This document shows positions 25,971-34,338 of a stretch of 64,000 nt of DNA, piece after piece. Numbering within the stretch: the stretch's first letter is position 1; each line of letters begins with the position of its first letter. Under the pieces are notes generated by a model that saw only the letters and a list, made by a program, of their open reading frames with translations, was not told where the DNA came from and did no database searches. The position numbers and the translations under genes are program-made. The stretch is from Sinisalibacter lacisalsi (lineage in GTDB: Bacteria > Pseudomonadota > Alphaproteobacteria > Rhodobacterales > Rhodobacteraceae). The stretch is taken from NCBI RefSeq assembly GCF_014640115.1, contig NZ_BMGI01000004.1, positions 290,941 to 354,940 on the forward strand, written 5' to 3'.

Positions 25971-26163
25971 CTTGACTTTCCTTCCTAGTGCGGGTGCACG
26001 TCGCGCCCGCTTCCCTCACCTCTTCAGGTGGCCCCGGAGCGCACAAAGTGCAAGAGGAGTCCGATCGGGGGGCGTGATCCGGCAGAAATCGGCTTGAAAG
26101 GCGCGGGGCGGCGCTTTACCTTCCGCGTTCGAACACTTGCGAAACCGAAGAAGGAACGCGACC

Positions 26164-26709
26164 ATAGCCCGCAGACCCCATAATGCCCCGCCGACGCGCG
26201 ACACCGGACCCCGCGTGAACGACCGCATCCGCTGTCCAGAAATCCGGCTGATCGGAGCCGAGGGCGAAAACCTCGGCGTGGTCACGCCCGAACGCGGGAG
26301 AGAACTGGCCGAACAGGTGGGGCTCGATCTTGTCGAGATCTCGCCCAATGCCGCGCCGCCGGTCTGCAAGATCATGGATTTCGGCAAGTTCAAGTATGAA
26401 ACCCAGAAACGCGAAGCCGAGGCGCGCAAGAACCAGAAGACGATCGAGGTCAAGGAGGTCAAGTTCCGCCCGAACACCGACATCCACGACTACGAGGTGA
26501 AGATGCGCAACGTGGTGAAATTTCTCACCAACGGCGACAAGGTGAAGATCACCCTGCGCTTCCGGGGCCGCGAGATGGCGCACCAGAACCTCGGGCGCGA
26601 GTTGCTCGAACGCGTGGCCGAAGACGTCAAGGAGATCGGCAAGGTCGAGAACATGCCGAAGATGGAAGGCCGCCAGATGATCATGATGATCGGACCTCTG
26701 ACGCGCTGA
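26164..26709 (+). CDS. infC: Translation initiation factor IF-3, non-canonical ATA start
   Basis: IF-3 binds the 30S subunit, prevents 50S joining and checks start codons. The mature region [37 protein letters not shown] and [16 protein letters not shown] shows both domains. The family N-terminus ARRPHNAPP begins directly after an in-frame ATA at 26164, with AAGGA 8 nt upstream. The only earlier start, a TTG at 26137, has no ribosome site. A GTG at 26215 would cut off the conserved N-terminus and also lacks a ribosome site. A rare start codon fits the known IF-3 self-regulation through start-codon discrimination. 181 residues, with a terminator downstream. Confidence 0.93.
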   Translation: MARRPHNAPPTRDTGPRVNDRIRCPEIRLIGAEGENLGVVTPERGRELAEQVGLDLVEISPNAAPPVCKIMDFGKFKYETQKREAEARKNQKTIEVKEVKFRPNTDIHDYEVKMRNVVKFLTNGDKVKITLRFRGREMAHQNLGRELLERVAEDVKEIGKVENMPKMEGRQMIMMIGPLTR

Positions 26710-26732
26710 TCGCCTCGCTTCGTGCGAATGAA

Positions 26733-26761
26733 AAACCCCCGCCAGCGGCGGGGGTTTCTTG
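26733..26761 (+). terminator. Bidirectional terminator between infC and fpr
   Basis: AAACCCCCGCC-AGC-GGCGGGGGTTT is a perfect 11-bp stem followed by CTT, and preceded by AAAAA for the other strand. It serves infC and probably fpr, which ends 35 nt away on the minus strand. Confidence 0.85.
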
Positions 26762-26795
26762 TTGCGGGGGTGTCGCGTCGGCGCGCCTGCTGCGC

Positions 26796-27602
26796 TCAGT
26801 CGACGAAGGCCTTTTCCACCACGTATTCCGCCGGCTCGGAGTTCGCGCCCTCGTTCAGGCCCCAGCCTTCGAGGATGTCCTTCATGTCTAGGTTGAAGGC
26901 GAGCGAGCCGCAGACCATGCCGCGGTCGGTTTCCGGATCGAGCTTGTCGATGCCGAGGCCAAGATCGGCAAAAGCCTTGCCGGAGATGAGGTTTTCGGTG
27001 ATCCGGCCCTTGTGGGCGAAGTCGTCGCGGGTGGTGGTGGGGTAGTATTTCAGCTTGTCGCCGACGAACTCGCCGATCAGCGGATCATTCGGCAGGCTTT
27101 CGACGAGCTGGCGGCCGTATTCCAGTTCGGCGGCGTCGCGGCAGGTGTGCATCATGATCACCTCGTCGTAACGCTCGTAGGTGTCGGGCTCGCGCATCAG
27201 CGAGGCGAAGGGGGCGATGCCGGTGCCGGTGGCGAAGAACCACAGCCGCTTGCCGGGCAGCAGCGCATCGAGCACCAGCGTGCCCACCGGCTTGGGGCGC
27301 AGGATGATCTCGTCGCCCGCCTTGATGTGCTGCAGCCGCGAGGTGAGCGGGCCGTCCGGCACCTTGATCGAGTAGAATTCCAGCTCCTCGTCCCAGGACG
27401 GCGAGGCAATGGAATAGGCGCGCAGGAGCGGCTTGCCGTTGTCGCCCATCAGCCCGATCATCACGAACTCGCCCGAGCGGAAGCGCAGCGATTGCGGCCG
27501 CGTGCAGCGGAAGCGGAACAGCCGATCGGTGTAGTGCTCGACCTCGGTCACGGTCTGGGCGTCGGGCAGGGTGGGCACGGGCTTGATCTGGGCGTCGGTC
27601 AC
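26796..27602 (-). CDS. fpr: Ferredoxin/flavodoxin--NADP+ reductase
   Basis: This 268-residue flavoenzyme exchanges electrons between NADPH and ferredoxin or flavodoxin. FAD-binding RAYSIASPSWDEELEF, the phosphate loop DGPLTSRLQH, the NADP-binding GTGIAPFASLMREP, MMHTCRDAAELEY and the C-terminal VVEKAFVD all match bacterial Fpr of the Rhodobacter type. A GTG start at 27602 is chosen because the homologous region begins there; upstream in-frame ATGs would add about 50 unmatched residues over the leader hairpin. Divergent from the AsnC-type regulator, which could control it. Used in oxidative-stress defence and reductive biosynthesis in relatives. Confidence 0.93.
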   Translation of the reverse strand: MTDAQIKPVPTLPDAQTVTEVEHYTDRLFRFRCTRPQSLRFRSGEFVMIGLMGDNGKPLLRAYSIASPSWDEELEFYSIKVPDGPLTSRLQHIKAGDEIILRPKPVGTLVLDALLPGKRLWFFATGTGIAPFASLMREPDTYERYDEVIMMHTCRDAAELEYGRQLVESLPNDPLIGEFVGDKLKYYPTTTRDDFAHKGRITENLISGKAFADLGLGIDKLDPETDRGMVCGSLAFNLDMKDILEGWGLNEGANSEPAEYVVEKAFVD

Positions 27603-27633
27603 TGTTGGGCTCTCATTATCGCGAAGACGGGGA

Positions 27634-27655
27634 GGCGGAGCCCGAAGGCTCCGCC
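27634..27655 (-). other. UUCG-capped hairpin in the fpr leader
   Basis: On the minus strand GGCGGAGCC-TTCG-GGCTCCGCC forms a 9-bp stem with a stable UUCG loop, 31 nt upstream of the fpr GTG and so within its likely 5' leader. No U-tract follows. It may affect stability or ribosome access. Confidence 0.5.
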
Positions 27656-27766
27656 CGTTCCGCAATTCTATATAGGAAATACCGCTTTGCGGTCCAGCAA
27701 CGATGGCGCGACGGATGGTCATAGGCAACCCGGTGGGGCGGGGGCGCTTGATCACGGGTCGGTTTT

Positions 27767-27779
27767 GGAACATTGTTCC
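27767..27779. promoter_or_regulatory. Palindrome GGAAC-ATT-GTTCC in the fpr/asnC intergenic region
   Basis: A perfect 5-bp inverted repeat with 3-nt spacer (one more base pairs inwards). It lies 72 nt before the AsnC-type gene start, and an imperfect second copy, GGAAACACTGTTCC, lies at 27807-27820. The same GGAAC-N3-GTTCC occurs at 37336 before another DNA-binding-domain gene. A likely operator, perhaps for autoregulation. Confidence 0.5.
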
Positions 27780-27851
27780 GATTCTGGACGGCGGGTCCGC
27801 TCACAGGGAAACACTGTTCCGTTTCGGCGGGGCTAAAGGATGGAGCAAATC

Positions 27852-28313
27852 ATGGCGCAGGGGCTCGACGCGATCGACCGCAGGATCCTCGGCGAATTGC
27901 AGGCCGATGCCAGCCAGTCGCTCGACACGATCGCCGAGAAGGTGGGGTCGTCGAAAACCCCGGTCTGGAACCGGATTCGCAAGATGCGCGAGGCCGGCGT
28001 GATCGGGCCGCAGACGGTGATCGTGGACGCCGAGAAGCTCGGGTTCGACGCCTGTTTCTTCGTGCTGGTGCGCACCTCCGAGCACGAGGCGGACTGGCAG
28101 GCGGCCTTCCTGCGCGCGCTCAAGGCGCGGCCGGAGGTGATGGAGGCGCACCGGCTCGCGGGCGAGATCGACTATATCCTGAAGGTGCGGGTGAAGAACG
28201 CCCGCGCCTATGACGCCTTCTACCAGGCGCTGATCTCGGAGGTGAAGATCTTCAACGTCACCGCGCTGCTGTCGATGGAAGAGATCAAGTTCACCACCGC
28301 GCTGCCGCTCTGA
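27852..28313 (+). CDS. Lrp/AsnC-family transcriptional regulator
   Basis: The 153-residue protein has an N-terminal winged helix-turn-helix (LDAIDRRILGELQADASQSL ending with the recognition helix KTPVWNRIRKM). A C-terminal RAM/AsnC ligand-binding domain (about 70-150) contains the IDYILKVRVKNARAYDAFY segment. Such proteins sense amino acids. The ATG at 27852 is preferred because GGAG lies 6 nt upstream; one at 27840 in the same frame would add four residues. Divergent from fpr, with two palindromes in between. Target genes are not certain, but self-control and fpr are the natural candidates. Confidence 0.88.
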   Translation: MAQGLDAIDRRILGELQADASQSLDTIAEKVGSSKTPVWNRIRKMREAGVIGPQTVIVDAEKLGFDACFFVLVRTSEHEADWQAAFLRALKARPEVMEAHRLAGEIDYILKVRVKNARAYDAFYQALISEVKIFNVTALLSMEEIKFTTALPL

Positions 28314-28322
28314 GCGGGTGTG

Positions 28323-28826
28323 TCAGGCCGCCGTGCGCGCCGGCATCTTCGCACTCGCGACCTGGAACCGGCCGCCGGCGATCTGCACGAGGTGCTGGGC
28401 GTCGTCGAAATGCAGCTGGAACAGCCTGAGCCTGTCCGCGCCGCCGAGCCGGGCGATGTGGGCGCCGTCGGCGAGCCGCCCGGCCTCGACCAGCGCGCTG
28501 TGCTTGCCGAACAAGGCCGCGGCCCGCCAGTCGCGCAGCAGCAGCCGGGTCTGCGCCGAGATCAGGAAATCGCGCCCCGCGCCCGCCGGGTCGGTCACCG
28601 AGGGGCGCACTCGCAGCACCTGCGCGCGCGGCACGAGGCGGACGACGATCCGGGCGAGCCGGATCGCGCCCCTGTCCCACGTCACGATGCGGTCGCCGGG
28701 TTCGAGGAATTCGACGGGCATTTCGCCCTCGGTGGTGAGAACGCCGGTGCCGGTGCCGAAGCCGGACCGGCACGACGAGAGCGGCACGCGGATCGACCGC
28801 GCGCGCCCGGGAAACGCCTGGGACAT
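28323..28826 (-). CDS. Hint-domain protein (Hedgehog/intein type)
   Basis: A 167-residue protein with the Hint_2 pattern common in Rhodobacterales: FGTGTGVLTTEGEMPVEFLE, then PGDRIVTWDRGAI and VLRVRPSVTDPAGAG. The beta-strand-rich module is that of self-processing proteins. No signal peptide or passenger domain is attached, so it is a stand-alone Hint module. The start at 28826 is chosen because an earlier in-frame ATG at 28853 has a poly-purine run but no good ribosome site. It converges on the AsnC-type gene with only 9 nt between them. Function is unknown, and most paralogues are uncharacterised. Confidence 0.78.
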   Translation of the reverse strand: MSQAFPGRARSIRVPLSSCRSGFGTGTGVLTTEGEMPVEFLEPGDRIVTWDRGAIRLARIVVRLVPRAQVLRVRPSVTDPAGAGRDFLISAQTRLLLRDWRAAALFGKHSALVEAGRLADGAHIARLGGADRLRLFQLHFDDAQHLVQIAGGRFQVASAKMPARTAA

Positions 28827-28976
28827 GGGATACCTGCTCAATCTGCCTGTCATCTTTTTTTTCCGACGGTAGCCGAAAAGACGGTGTGCCGCACCGGTTT
28901 TTTCGTGGTCCGGCATGCGGGCGCCGTCACAATCCCTCTCGCGCGCGGGCGCGCGGGATGCTAGACCGCGCCGCGT

Positions 28977-29061
28977 GCGGGTGTGGCGGAACTGGTAGAC
29001 GCACCAGATTTAGGTTCTGGCGCCGCAAGGCGTGGGGGTTCGAGTCCCTTCACCCGCACCA
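28977..29061 (+). tRNA. tRNA-Leu (anticodon UAG)
   Basis: Class II tRNA of 85 nt including encoded CCA. The acceptor stem GCGGGTG pairs with CACCCGC (29051-29057). The anticodon stem CCAGA/TCTGG encloses TTTAGGT, with the anticodon TAG at 29011-29013. A long variable arm (GCGCCGCAAGGCGT region) and the T-loop GGTTCGAGTCC follow. It reads CUA, and with wobble other CUN codons. Confidence 0.97.
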
Positions 29062-29066
29062 AGCAC

Positions 29067-29104
29067 GATCCTGCCAAAGGCAGGATCTGTGCCCCGCAGG
29101 CGAA
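29067..29104. repeat. Hairpin repeat, copy A
   Basis: GATCCTGCC-AAA-GGCAGGATC (9-bp stem) followed by TGTGCCCCGCAGGCGAA. Identical over 38 nt to copy B at 29139-29176. It begins 6 nt after the tRNA CCA end. There is no U-tract. Confidence 0.85.
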
Positions 29105-29138
29105 TTTCGCAGAAATTCTGCCGGGAGGGTGTCCCGCC

Positions 29139-29176
29139 GATCCTGCCAAAGGCAGGATCTGTGCCCCGCAGGCGAA
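29139..29176. repeat. Hairpin repeat, copy B
   Basis: Second identical 38-nt copy, 72 nt from copy A start to start. The same 9-bp stem with AAA loop. Likely a REP-type element also present elsewhere in the genome, or a duplicated tRNA 3'-processing structure. Confidence 0.85.
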
Positions 29177-29405
29177 ATCCGCAGGCATACGGCCGAAAGG
29201 GGAAGGCGTCCGGGGGCGCATGGATGGCCCGGGCCCCGGTTCGCGCCCGGCCCCGGCGGGCGCCCCGGGTTCTGCCCGCGCTTTGTGCCGGGGGGCATGG
29301 ATTCCGCGCCTCGCCCCCTTGCGCCGCGCGCCCGCGCCCCATAGAAGGGCGTGAATTTTACCCGGTGTCGCAGGGGCGGCGCCCGACGAGATGAAGGACG
29401 AAACC

Positions 29406-30737
29406 ATGTCTGTCACCGAGACCCTGAACGACGGCCTCAAACGCGGCTACCAGCTGATCATCACCGCCCAGGAGCTGGACGCGAAAGTCAACGAGAAGCT
29501 CGAGGAGGCCCGCCCCGAGATCGAGATGAAGGGCTTCCGCAAGGGCAAGGTGCCGCTGCCGCTGCTCAAGAAGCAGTTTGGCCAGCGCCTGCTTGGCGAG
29601 GCGCTGCAGGAAACCATCGATGGCGCGATGAACACGCATTTCGAAGCGTCCGGCGACCGCCCGGCGATGCAGCCCGAGGTCAAGATGACCAACGAGGACT
29701 GGAAGGAAGGCGAGGACGTTCACGTCGAGATGTCCTACGAGAAGCTGCCCGAGATCCCGGATCTGGACCTTTCCGGGCTGACGCTCGAGCGCATGGTGGT
29801 CAAGGCCGGTGACGCCGAGATCGACGAGGCGCTGGCCTCGCTGGCCGAGAACGCCCAGAACTTCGAAGACCGCAAGAAGGGCTCGAAGGCCAAGGACGGC
29901 GACCAGGTGGTGCTTGATTTCGTCGGCCGCGTCGATGGCGAGGCCTTCGAGGGAGGTGCGGCGGACGATTTCCCGCTGGTCATCGGCTCGGGCCAGTTCA
30001 TCCCCGGCTTCGAGGAGCAGCTCGTCGGCGTGAAGGCCGGCGAGGAGAAGGAGGTCACCGTGACCTTCCCCGAGGAATACGGCGCCGCCGAACTGGCCGG
30101 CAAGGAAGCGGTGTTCTCCTGCACGATCAAGGCGGTGAAGGCCCCGAAAGCGGCCGAGCTCGACGATGAGCTCGCCAAGCGCTACGGCGCCGACGACCTG
30201 GCCGCGCTCAAGGCGCAGGTCGCCGAGCGGCTGGAAGCGGAATACACCGGCGCGGCGCGCGCGGTGATGAAGCGCGGGCTGCTCGACAAGCTCGACGAGA
30301 TCGCCAGCTTCGACCTGCCGCCCTCGCTGGTGGACGCCGAGGCCAAGCAGATCGCCCACCAGCTGTGGCACGAGGATAACCCCGAGGTGCAGGGCCACGA
30401 TCACGGCGAGGTGGAAACCACCGAGGAACACACCAAGCTGGCCGAGCGCCGGGTGAAACTGGGCCTCCTGCTCGCCGAGATCGGCCGCAAGGCCGAGGTC
30501 GAGGTGACCGACGCCGAGATGACGCAGGCGGTGATGAACCAGGCCCGCCAGTATCCCGGGCAGGAACGCGCCTTCTTCGACTTCGTGAACCAGAACGCCC
30601 AGGTGCGCCAGCAGATCCAGGCGCCGATCTTCGAGGACAAGGTGGTCGACCATATCTTCGAACAGGCCAACGTGAGCGAGAAAGAGGTTACCAAGGCCGA
30701 CCTCGAGAAGGCCGTCGAGGCGCTCGACGAGGAGTGA
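29406..30737 (+). CDS. tig: Trigger factor (ribosome-bound chaperone, PPIase)
   Basis: Trigger factor binds L23 at the ribosome exit and shields nascent chains. The 443-residue protein has the N-terminal ribosome-binding domain with the signature [17 protein letters not shown] (the usual GFRxGKxP). An FKBP-type PPIase domain follows (about 160-240, [19 protein letters not shown] and [11 protein letters not shown]), then the long helical C-terminal chaperone domain. The ATG at 29406 has AAGGA 7 nt upstream, better than the ATG at 29391. An intrinsic terminator follows at 30764. Confidence 0.96.
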   Translation: MSVTETLNDGLKRGYQLIITAQELDAKVNEKLEEARPEIEMKGFRKGKVPLPLLKKQFGQRLLGEALQETIDGAMNTHFEASGDRPAMQPEVKMTNEDWKEGEDVHVEMSYEKLPEIPDLDLSGLTLERMVVKAGDAEIDEALASLAENAQNFEDRKKGSKAKDGDQVVLDFVGRVDGEAFEGGAADDFPLVIGSGQFIPGFEEQLVGVKAGEEKEVTVTFPEEYGAAELAGKEAVFSCTIKAVKAPKAAELDDELAKRYGADDLAALKAQVAERLEAEYTGAARAVMKRGLLDKLDEIASFDLPPSLVDAEAKQIAHQLWHEDNPEVQGHDHGEVETTEEHTKLAERRVKLGLLLAEIGRKAEVEVTDAEMTQAVMNQARQYPGQERAFFDFVNQNAQVRQQIQAPIFEDKVVDHIFEQANVSEKEVTKADLEKAVEALDEE

Positions 30738-30763
30738 TCGCCGCATATTGCGGGAAGGTTTCG

Positions 30764-30790
30764 GGGCCGCCCTTCGGGGCGGCCCTTTTT
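30764..30790 (+). terminator. Terminator after tig
   Basis: GGGCCGCCC-TTCG-GGGCGGCCC followed by TTTTT: a 9-bp stem with a UUCG loop and U-tract. A textbook intrinsic terminator 26 nt after the tig stop. Confidence 0.93.
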
Positions 30791-30870
30791 CGTGCAGTCA
30801 GCGGCGGTGTTCGCAGAAGGTGCGCCTTCGGCGCGCATTTCCTGTGCGCGTTCGGGCCACGCAGGCCCCC

Positions 30871-30929
30871 GGGGGGCTTTGCCCCCCGGATCCCCCCAAG
30901 GTATTTACCGACCCAAGAAGATGGGCGGC
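30871..30929. repeat. Dispersed intergenic element, copy 3 (inverted)
   Basis: A GGGGGGC-TTT-GCCCCCC stem, then CCCCCCAAGGTATTTACCGA and CCCAAGAAG. Same family as 17041 and 39240, placed at the 3' end of the lytic transglycosylase gene. Confidence 0.7.
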
Positions 30930-30933
30930 ATGA

Positions 30934-31437
30934 TCAGGTTCTGAGCCCGGTTTCCTCGAGCAGGCCGAGCCGCTTGGCCTCGTAGTAATAGCCGCGGGCA
31001 TACCATTTCATTGCCTCGTCCCTGTCGCCGCCCGAGACGATCCAGGCGCCGCGCAGGTATTTGACCGCGTATTTGAGGTTCACGTCGGGATCGAGCAGGT
31101 CTTCGGCCGGGCCGCGGTGGCCCATGGTGCGCGCGGTTTGCGGCAGGATCTGCATCAACCCCCAATAGGGGCCGTTGCGCGCACCGGGCCGGTGGCTGCT
31201 CTCGCGGACGATCTGGGCGTGGACGAGATCGCGCGGCACATCGTAGTGATCGGCCCACCTGTTGATGGTCCGGCGCAGTTCCGGGGTTTCGTTCGGGTAG
31301 AGGTCCGGCTCGGCCCCGCTGGTGGATTTGCTGCCGGTGGTGGACTTGCTGCCGGTGGTGAGCGGCGAGCCGGCGCAGGCGGCGAGGCTGAGCGCGAGGC
31401 CGAGGCCAAGGGCGGCGCGGCGGGTGATCTGCGGCAT
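30934..31437 (-). CDS. Lipoprotein lytic transglycosylase (SLT family)
   Basis: A 167-residue SLT-domain protein that cleaves peptidoglycan glycan strands. The N-terminus RRAALGLGLALSLAACAGS has a twin arginine and a lipobox (LAAC), so it is probably a lipoprotein. A short Ser/Thr/Lys repeat linker (TTGSKS, TTGSKS, TSGAE) follows. The catalytic Glu is in IVRESSHRPGARNGPYWGLMQ, and NLKYAVKYLRGAW is the conserved helix. Small for the family but the domain is complete. Followed by repeat element 3. Monocistronic as far as can be seen. Confidence 0.88.
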   Translation of the reverse strand: MPQITRRAALGLGLALSLAACAGSPLTTGSKSTTGSKSTSGAEPDLYPNETPELRRTINRWADHYDVPRDLVHAQIVRESSHRPGARNGPYWGLMQILPQTARTMGHRGPAEDLLDPDVNLKYAVKYLRGAWIVSGGDRDEAMKWYARGYYYEAKRLGLLEETGLRT

Positions 31438-31530
31438 GGGGGGCTCCGGTCTCTTCCAGCTTTCCTGTCCAGCCTGCGCGAGAATCGCGCGCCGGGCCAG
31501 CCCGGGTGTTTCGCCTCGGCGCTCCGCCGC

Positions 31531-32739
31531 CTATCGCGTGGTGACGGGAAAGGCGGTGAAGCCCCGGAACCGGGCGAGGCCGAGGCGGGTGCGCGCGCCC
31601 GCCGGGGCCAGGTGCGGAAACCGGTCCACCAGCTTGCCGATGGCGATCCGGCCCTCGATGCGCGCGAGCGTGGCGCCGAGGCAGACATGCGGGCCGGTGA
31701 TGAAGGCGATCTGGCGGTTGGGCTTGCGCGCGATGTCGACCCGGTCGGGATCGGGGAAGACCGACGGATCGCGGTTGGCCGCGGCGATCGAGGTGTGGAT
31801 GTAGGTGCCATTCGGCAGGGTGCAGTCTTCCAGCTCGATCTCGGCCCCCGCGCGCCGGTTGCCGATCTGGAGCGGGCTCTCGACCCGCAGGAACTCCTCG
31901 ACGGCGGTGGTGATGAGGCCGGGATCCTCCTGCAGGCGGCGGTGCTGGTCGGGGTTGTCGAGCAGCGTGCCGACGGCGTTGCCGACGAGGCTGGTGGTGG
32001 TCTCATGCCCGGCGTTGAGCAGGAAGATGCAGTTCTGGATCAGCTCTTCCTGGCTCAGCCGGCGGCCCTCGTGTTCGCCGAAGATGAGCGCCTCCAGCAC
32101 CTCGCCCTGCGCCGCGCCGTCGGGGTTGGCGCGGCGGCGGGTGATCAGATCGTCGAGGATCTCGGCGAACTCGGCCACCGCGGCGTTGCCCGCGGCGAGC
32201 CGGTCGGGTGGCACCACCGGGTCGAGCGCGCCGAGGATGGCGACGGAATAGCCGCGCAGTTTCGGGCGAATCTCTTCCGGCACGCCGAGCATGAAGGAAA
32301 TGATCTCGGTGGGCAGCACCTTGGCGAAATCCTCGATCATGTCGAAATCGCCCATCTCGGCCACGCGGTCGATGAGCCGGTCGACGATGCCGTCGATCAG
32401 CGGCTCGAACTCGGCGAGCTTGCGCGGGGTGAAGGCGGCGGCGAGCAGCTTGCGCACGGTGCTGTGGTAGGGCGGGTCGTTGAACACGAGGCTGGTGGTA
32501 TGGTGCCGGTGCAGCGGGCAATCCCCGAACTTGGCGGCGAACTCGGTGGCCTTGTCCGACAGCATGTCGCGCGACTGGTAGACCTTGAGCACGTCGGCGT
32601 AGCGGGTGAGGAAGACCGAGCCATCGGCGTTGCGGTGCACCGGGCGCGCCGCGCGCAGGCGGTGCAGCGTGGGGTAGGGGTCGGCGATGAAATCCGGGCC
32701 GATCCGGTTCAGGTCGAAATCCGTCGTGGTGCTGGTCAT
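31531..32739 (-). CDS. Cytochrome P450
   Basis: A 402-residue bacterial class I P450. The haem thiolate is C353 in FITGPHVCLGATLAR; the second Gly of the usual FGxGxHxCxG reads Ile. The oxygen-activating I-helix is LLNAGHETTTSLVGN and the ExxR-type motif is EEFLRVESP. The start at 32739 is preceded by GGGAGGA. No ferredoxin or reductase lies next to it, so redox partners are elsewhere; the fpr at 26796 is a candidate source of electrons. Substrate cannot be predicted. Flanked by unrelated genes, so probably a single-gene unit. Confidence 0.93.
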   Translation of the reverse strand: MTSTTTDFDLNRIGPDFIADPYPTLHRLRAARPVHRNADGSVFLTRYADVLKVYQSRDMLSDKATEFAAKFGDCPLHRHHTTSLVFNDPPYHSTVRKLLAAAFTPRKLAEFEPLIDGIVDRLIDRVAEMGDFDMIEDFAKVLPTEIISFMLGVPEEIRPKLRGYSVAILGALDPVVPPDRLAAGNAAVAEFAEILDDLITRRRANPDGAAQGEVLEALIFGEHEGRRLSQEELIQNCIFLLNAGHETTTSLVGNAVGTLLDNPDQHRRLQEDPGLITTAVEEFLRVESPLQIGNRRAGAEIELEDCTLPNGTYIHTSIAAANRDPSVFPDPDRVDIARKPNRQIAFITGPHVCLGATLARIEGRIAIGKLVDRFPHLAPAGARTRLGLARFRGFTAFPVTTR

Positions 32740-32798
32740 GCGCGCGTCCTCCCGGAGCGAAGGTAGGCGGCGGCGCACCCGGCGGGCAAGGGGGTATG

Positions 32799-32832
32799 AA
32801 AAACGCCGCGCGAGGCGGGCCCGCGCGGCGTT
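32799..32832 (-). terminator. Terminator of the rpsF-rpsR-rplI operon
   Basis: On the minus strand AACGCCGCGCG, a 9-nt loop and CGCGCGGCGTT form an 11-bp stem running into TTTTT, 23 nt after the rplI stop. Confidence 0.9.
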
Positions 32833-32854
32833 CGATCCCTGGCAGGGGCGAAGA

Positions 32855-33475
32855 TTACTCTTCCTTCGCCTCTTCGGAGTCCTCTTCGACGGCCTCGGCG
32901 AGATCCTCGTCTTCCGAGGTGGCCGCGCCGATATCCTCGAACAGCTCGGCGATCTCGAAATCGGCCGCGGCCTCTTCCTCGGCCGCGAGTTCCTGGATCG
33001 ACTTGCCCGATGCCTGAAGCTCGGCCTCTTCCGGCGAGCGGGCGACGTTCAGCTCGATCGTGACCATCACCTCGGGGTGCAGGTGCACCTCGACCTCGTG
33101 CAGGCCCAGCGTCTTGATCGGCTGGCGGATCAGCACCTGCTTGCGGTCGATCGTGAAGCCTTCCTCGGTGGCCACCATCGCGGCGTCGCGGGTGGTGACG
33201 GAGCCGTAGAGGTTGCCGCCGTCGGAGGCGGAGCGAATCACGATGAACTGCTGGCCGCCGAGCCTTGCGGCGAGCGCGTCGGCTTCCTTCTTGGTTTCGA
33301 GGTTGTTGGCCTCGAGCTGCGCCTTCTGCGCCTCGAACTGGGCGATGTTGGCCTTGGAAGCGGTGAGCGCCTTGCGTTGCGGCAGCAGGTAGTTGCGGGC
33401 GAAGCCGGACTTGACGTCGACGACATCGCCCATCTGGCCAAGCTTGGCCACGCGTTCTAGCAGGATGACTTGCAT
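32855..33475 (-). CDS. rplI: 50S ribosomal protein L9
   Basis: L9 binds 23S rRNA and limits frameshifting. The signature is [21 protein letters not shown] and the connecting helix is [19 protein letters not shown]. At 206 residues it is longer than the 149 of E. coli because of an acidic tail (ending [13 protein letters not shown]), common in alphaproteobacteria. Last gene of the S6-S18-L9 operon, 11 nt after rpsR, with a terminator following. Confidence 0.96.
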   Translation of the reverse strand: MQVILLERVAKLGQMGDVVDVKSGFARNYLLPQRKALTASKANIAQFEAQKAQLEANNLETKKEADALAARLGGQQFIVIRSASDGGNLYGSVTTRDAAMVATEEGFTIDRKQVLIRQPIKTLGLHEVEVHLHPEVMVTIELNVARSPEEAELQASGKSIQELAAEEEAAADFEIAELFEDIGAATSEDEDLAEAVEEDSEEAKEE

Positions 33476-33486
33476 GGGTGCTCTCC

Positions 33487-33714
33487 TTACTTCACGGCGT
33501 AGGGCAGAAGCGCAAGGAAGCGGGCGCGCTTGATGGCGCGGGCAAGCTCACGTTGCTTCTTCGACGACACGGCGGTGATCCGGCTCGGCACGATCTTGCC
33601 GCGCTCGCTGATGTAGCGCTGCAGCAGCCGGGTGTCCTTGTAATCGATCTTCGGCGCGTTGTCGCCGGAGAACGGGCAAACCTTGCGGCGGCGGAAAAAC
33701 GGTTTCGTAGCCAT
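33487..33714 (-). CDS. rpsR: 30S ribosomal protein S18
   Basis: A 75-residue S18 with the conserved core [20 protein letters not shown] and [20 protein letters not shown]. It forms a heterodimer with S6 on the platform of the 30S subunit. Contains one Cys-free zinc-independent N-terminus ([17 protein letters not shown] has a single Cys). It lies between rpsF (17 nt upstream) and rplI. Confidence 0.96.
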   Translation of the reverse strand: MATKPFFRRRKVCPFSGDNAPKIDYKDTRLLQRYISERGKIVPSRITAVSSKKQRELARAIKRARFLALLPYAVK

Positions 33715-33731
33715 GGGTTGATCTCCTTCTC

Positions 33732-34100
33732 TCAGCGGTCGCGGCGTTCGCGGCGGTCACCACGGTCGCCACGTTCGTCGCGTTTCTGCATCTGCACCGA
33801 GGGGCCTTCCTCGTGTGCGTCGACCTTGATCGTGAGGACCCGCATGACATCGTCGTGCAGCCGCATCAGGCGTTCCATCTCCTGCACCGCGGCGGAAGGC
33901 GCGTCGGTCCTGAGGAAGGCGTAGTGGCCCTTGCGGTTCTTGTTGATCTTGTAGGCCATCGTCTTGACGCCCCAGTACTCGGACTCGACGACGGTGCCGC
34001 CATTGTCCTTGAGCACGGTGCTGAAATGTTCGACGAGGCCCTCGGCCTGCGCGTTGGAAAGATCCTGACGCGCGATCATGACATGCTCGTAGAGCGCCAT
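33732..34100 (-). CDS. rpsF: 30S ribosomal protein S6
   Basis: A 122-residue S6 starting [38 protein letters not shown] is the conserved core. The last 16 or so residues are a charged Arg/Asp tail ([16 protein letters not shown]), which E. coli S6 replaces by poly-Glu. First gene of the operon. The start at 34100 is preferred to an in-frame upstream one because it fits the family and follows a purine-rich ribosome site. The leader (34101-34200) contains GC hairpins that could be the S6:S18 feedback site. Confidence 0.95.
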   Translation of the reverse strand: MALYEHVMIARQDLSNAQAEGLVEHFSTVLKDNGGTVVESEYWGVKTMAYKINKNRKGHYAFLRTDAPSAAVQEMERLMRLHDDVMRVLTIKVDAHEEGPSVQMQKRDERGDRGDRRERRDR

Positions 34101-34203
34101 GCTTTCTCCAGTTCTGTTCAGGCGCGCTTCAAAGGGCGGGCGGATCCTTCCGCGCCCACCCACGAGAGGCGTCGCGGTTCATCGTCTTGCGGAAGGACGG
34201 GGC

Positions 34204-34231
34204 CTTATACACCCTGCGCCGCGCGATGCAA
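34204..34231 (-). promoter_or_regulatory. Sigma-70-type promoter of rpsF-rpsR-rplI
   Basis: On the minus strand TTGCAT (34226-34231), a 16-nt spacer and TATAAG (34204-34209). The -10 matches 5 of 6 consensus bases and the -35 is weaker. It would give a leader of about 95 nt before rpsF. Confidence 0.6.
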
Positions 34232-34338
34232 GCGCCCCGGCAATCGCGTGGATTTCGCGAAAATTCCGGCGGGGGGCCGTATTCCCGCCATGATTGGGCG
34301 GGACAACCGCAGGTGGATGGACACAGAAGGGGCTCACG

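Larger units (their letters stand above)
29062..29405. other. Non-coding gap after tRNA-Leu with two hairpin repeats
   Basis: This 344-nt stretch holds the two 38-bp direct repeats listed separately, a small AATTTC-GCA-GAAATT inverted repeat (29103-29117), and GC-rich DNA up to the tig ribosome-binding site. No open frame has a plausible ribosome site or recognisable protein. The tig promoter must lie in its distal part, but I cannot place it. Confidence 0.6.

Noticed and set aside
28977-29176. Phage attachment site at tRNA-Leu
   Set aside because: The repeats do not copy the tRNA 3' end and no integrase is nearby, so an att site cannot be supported.
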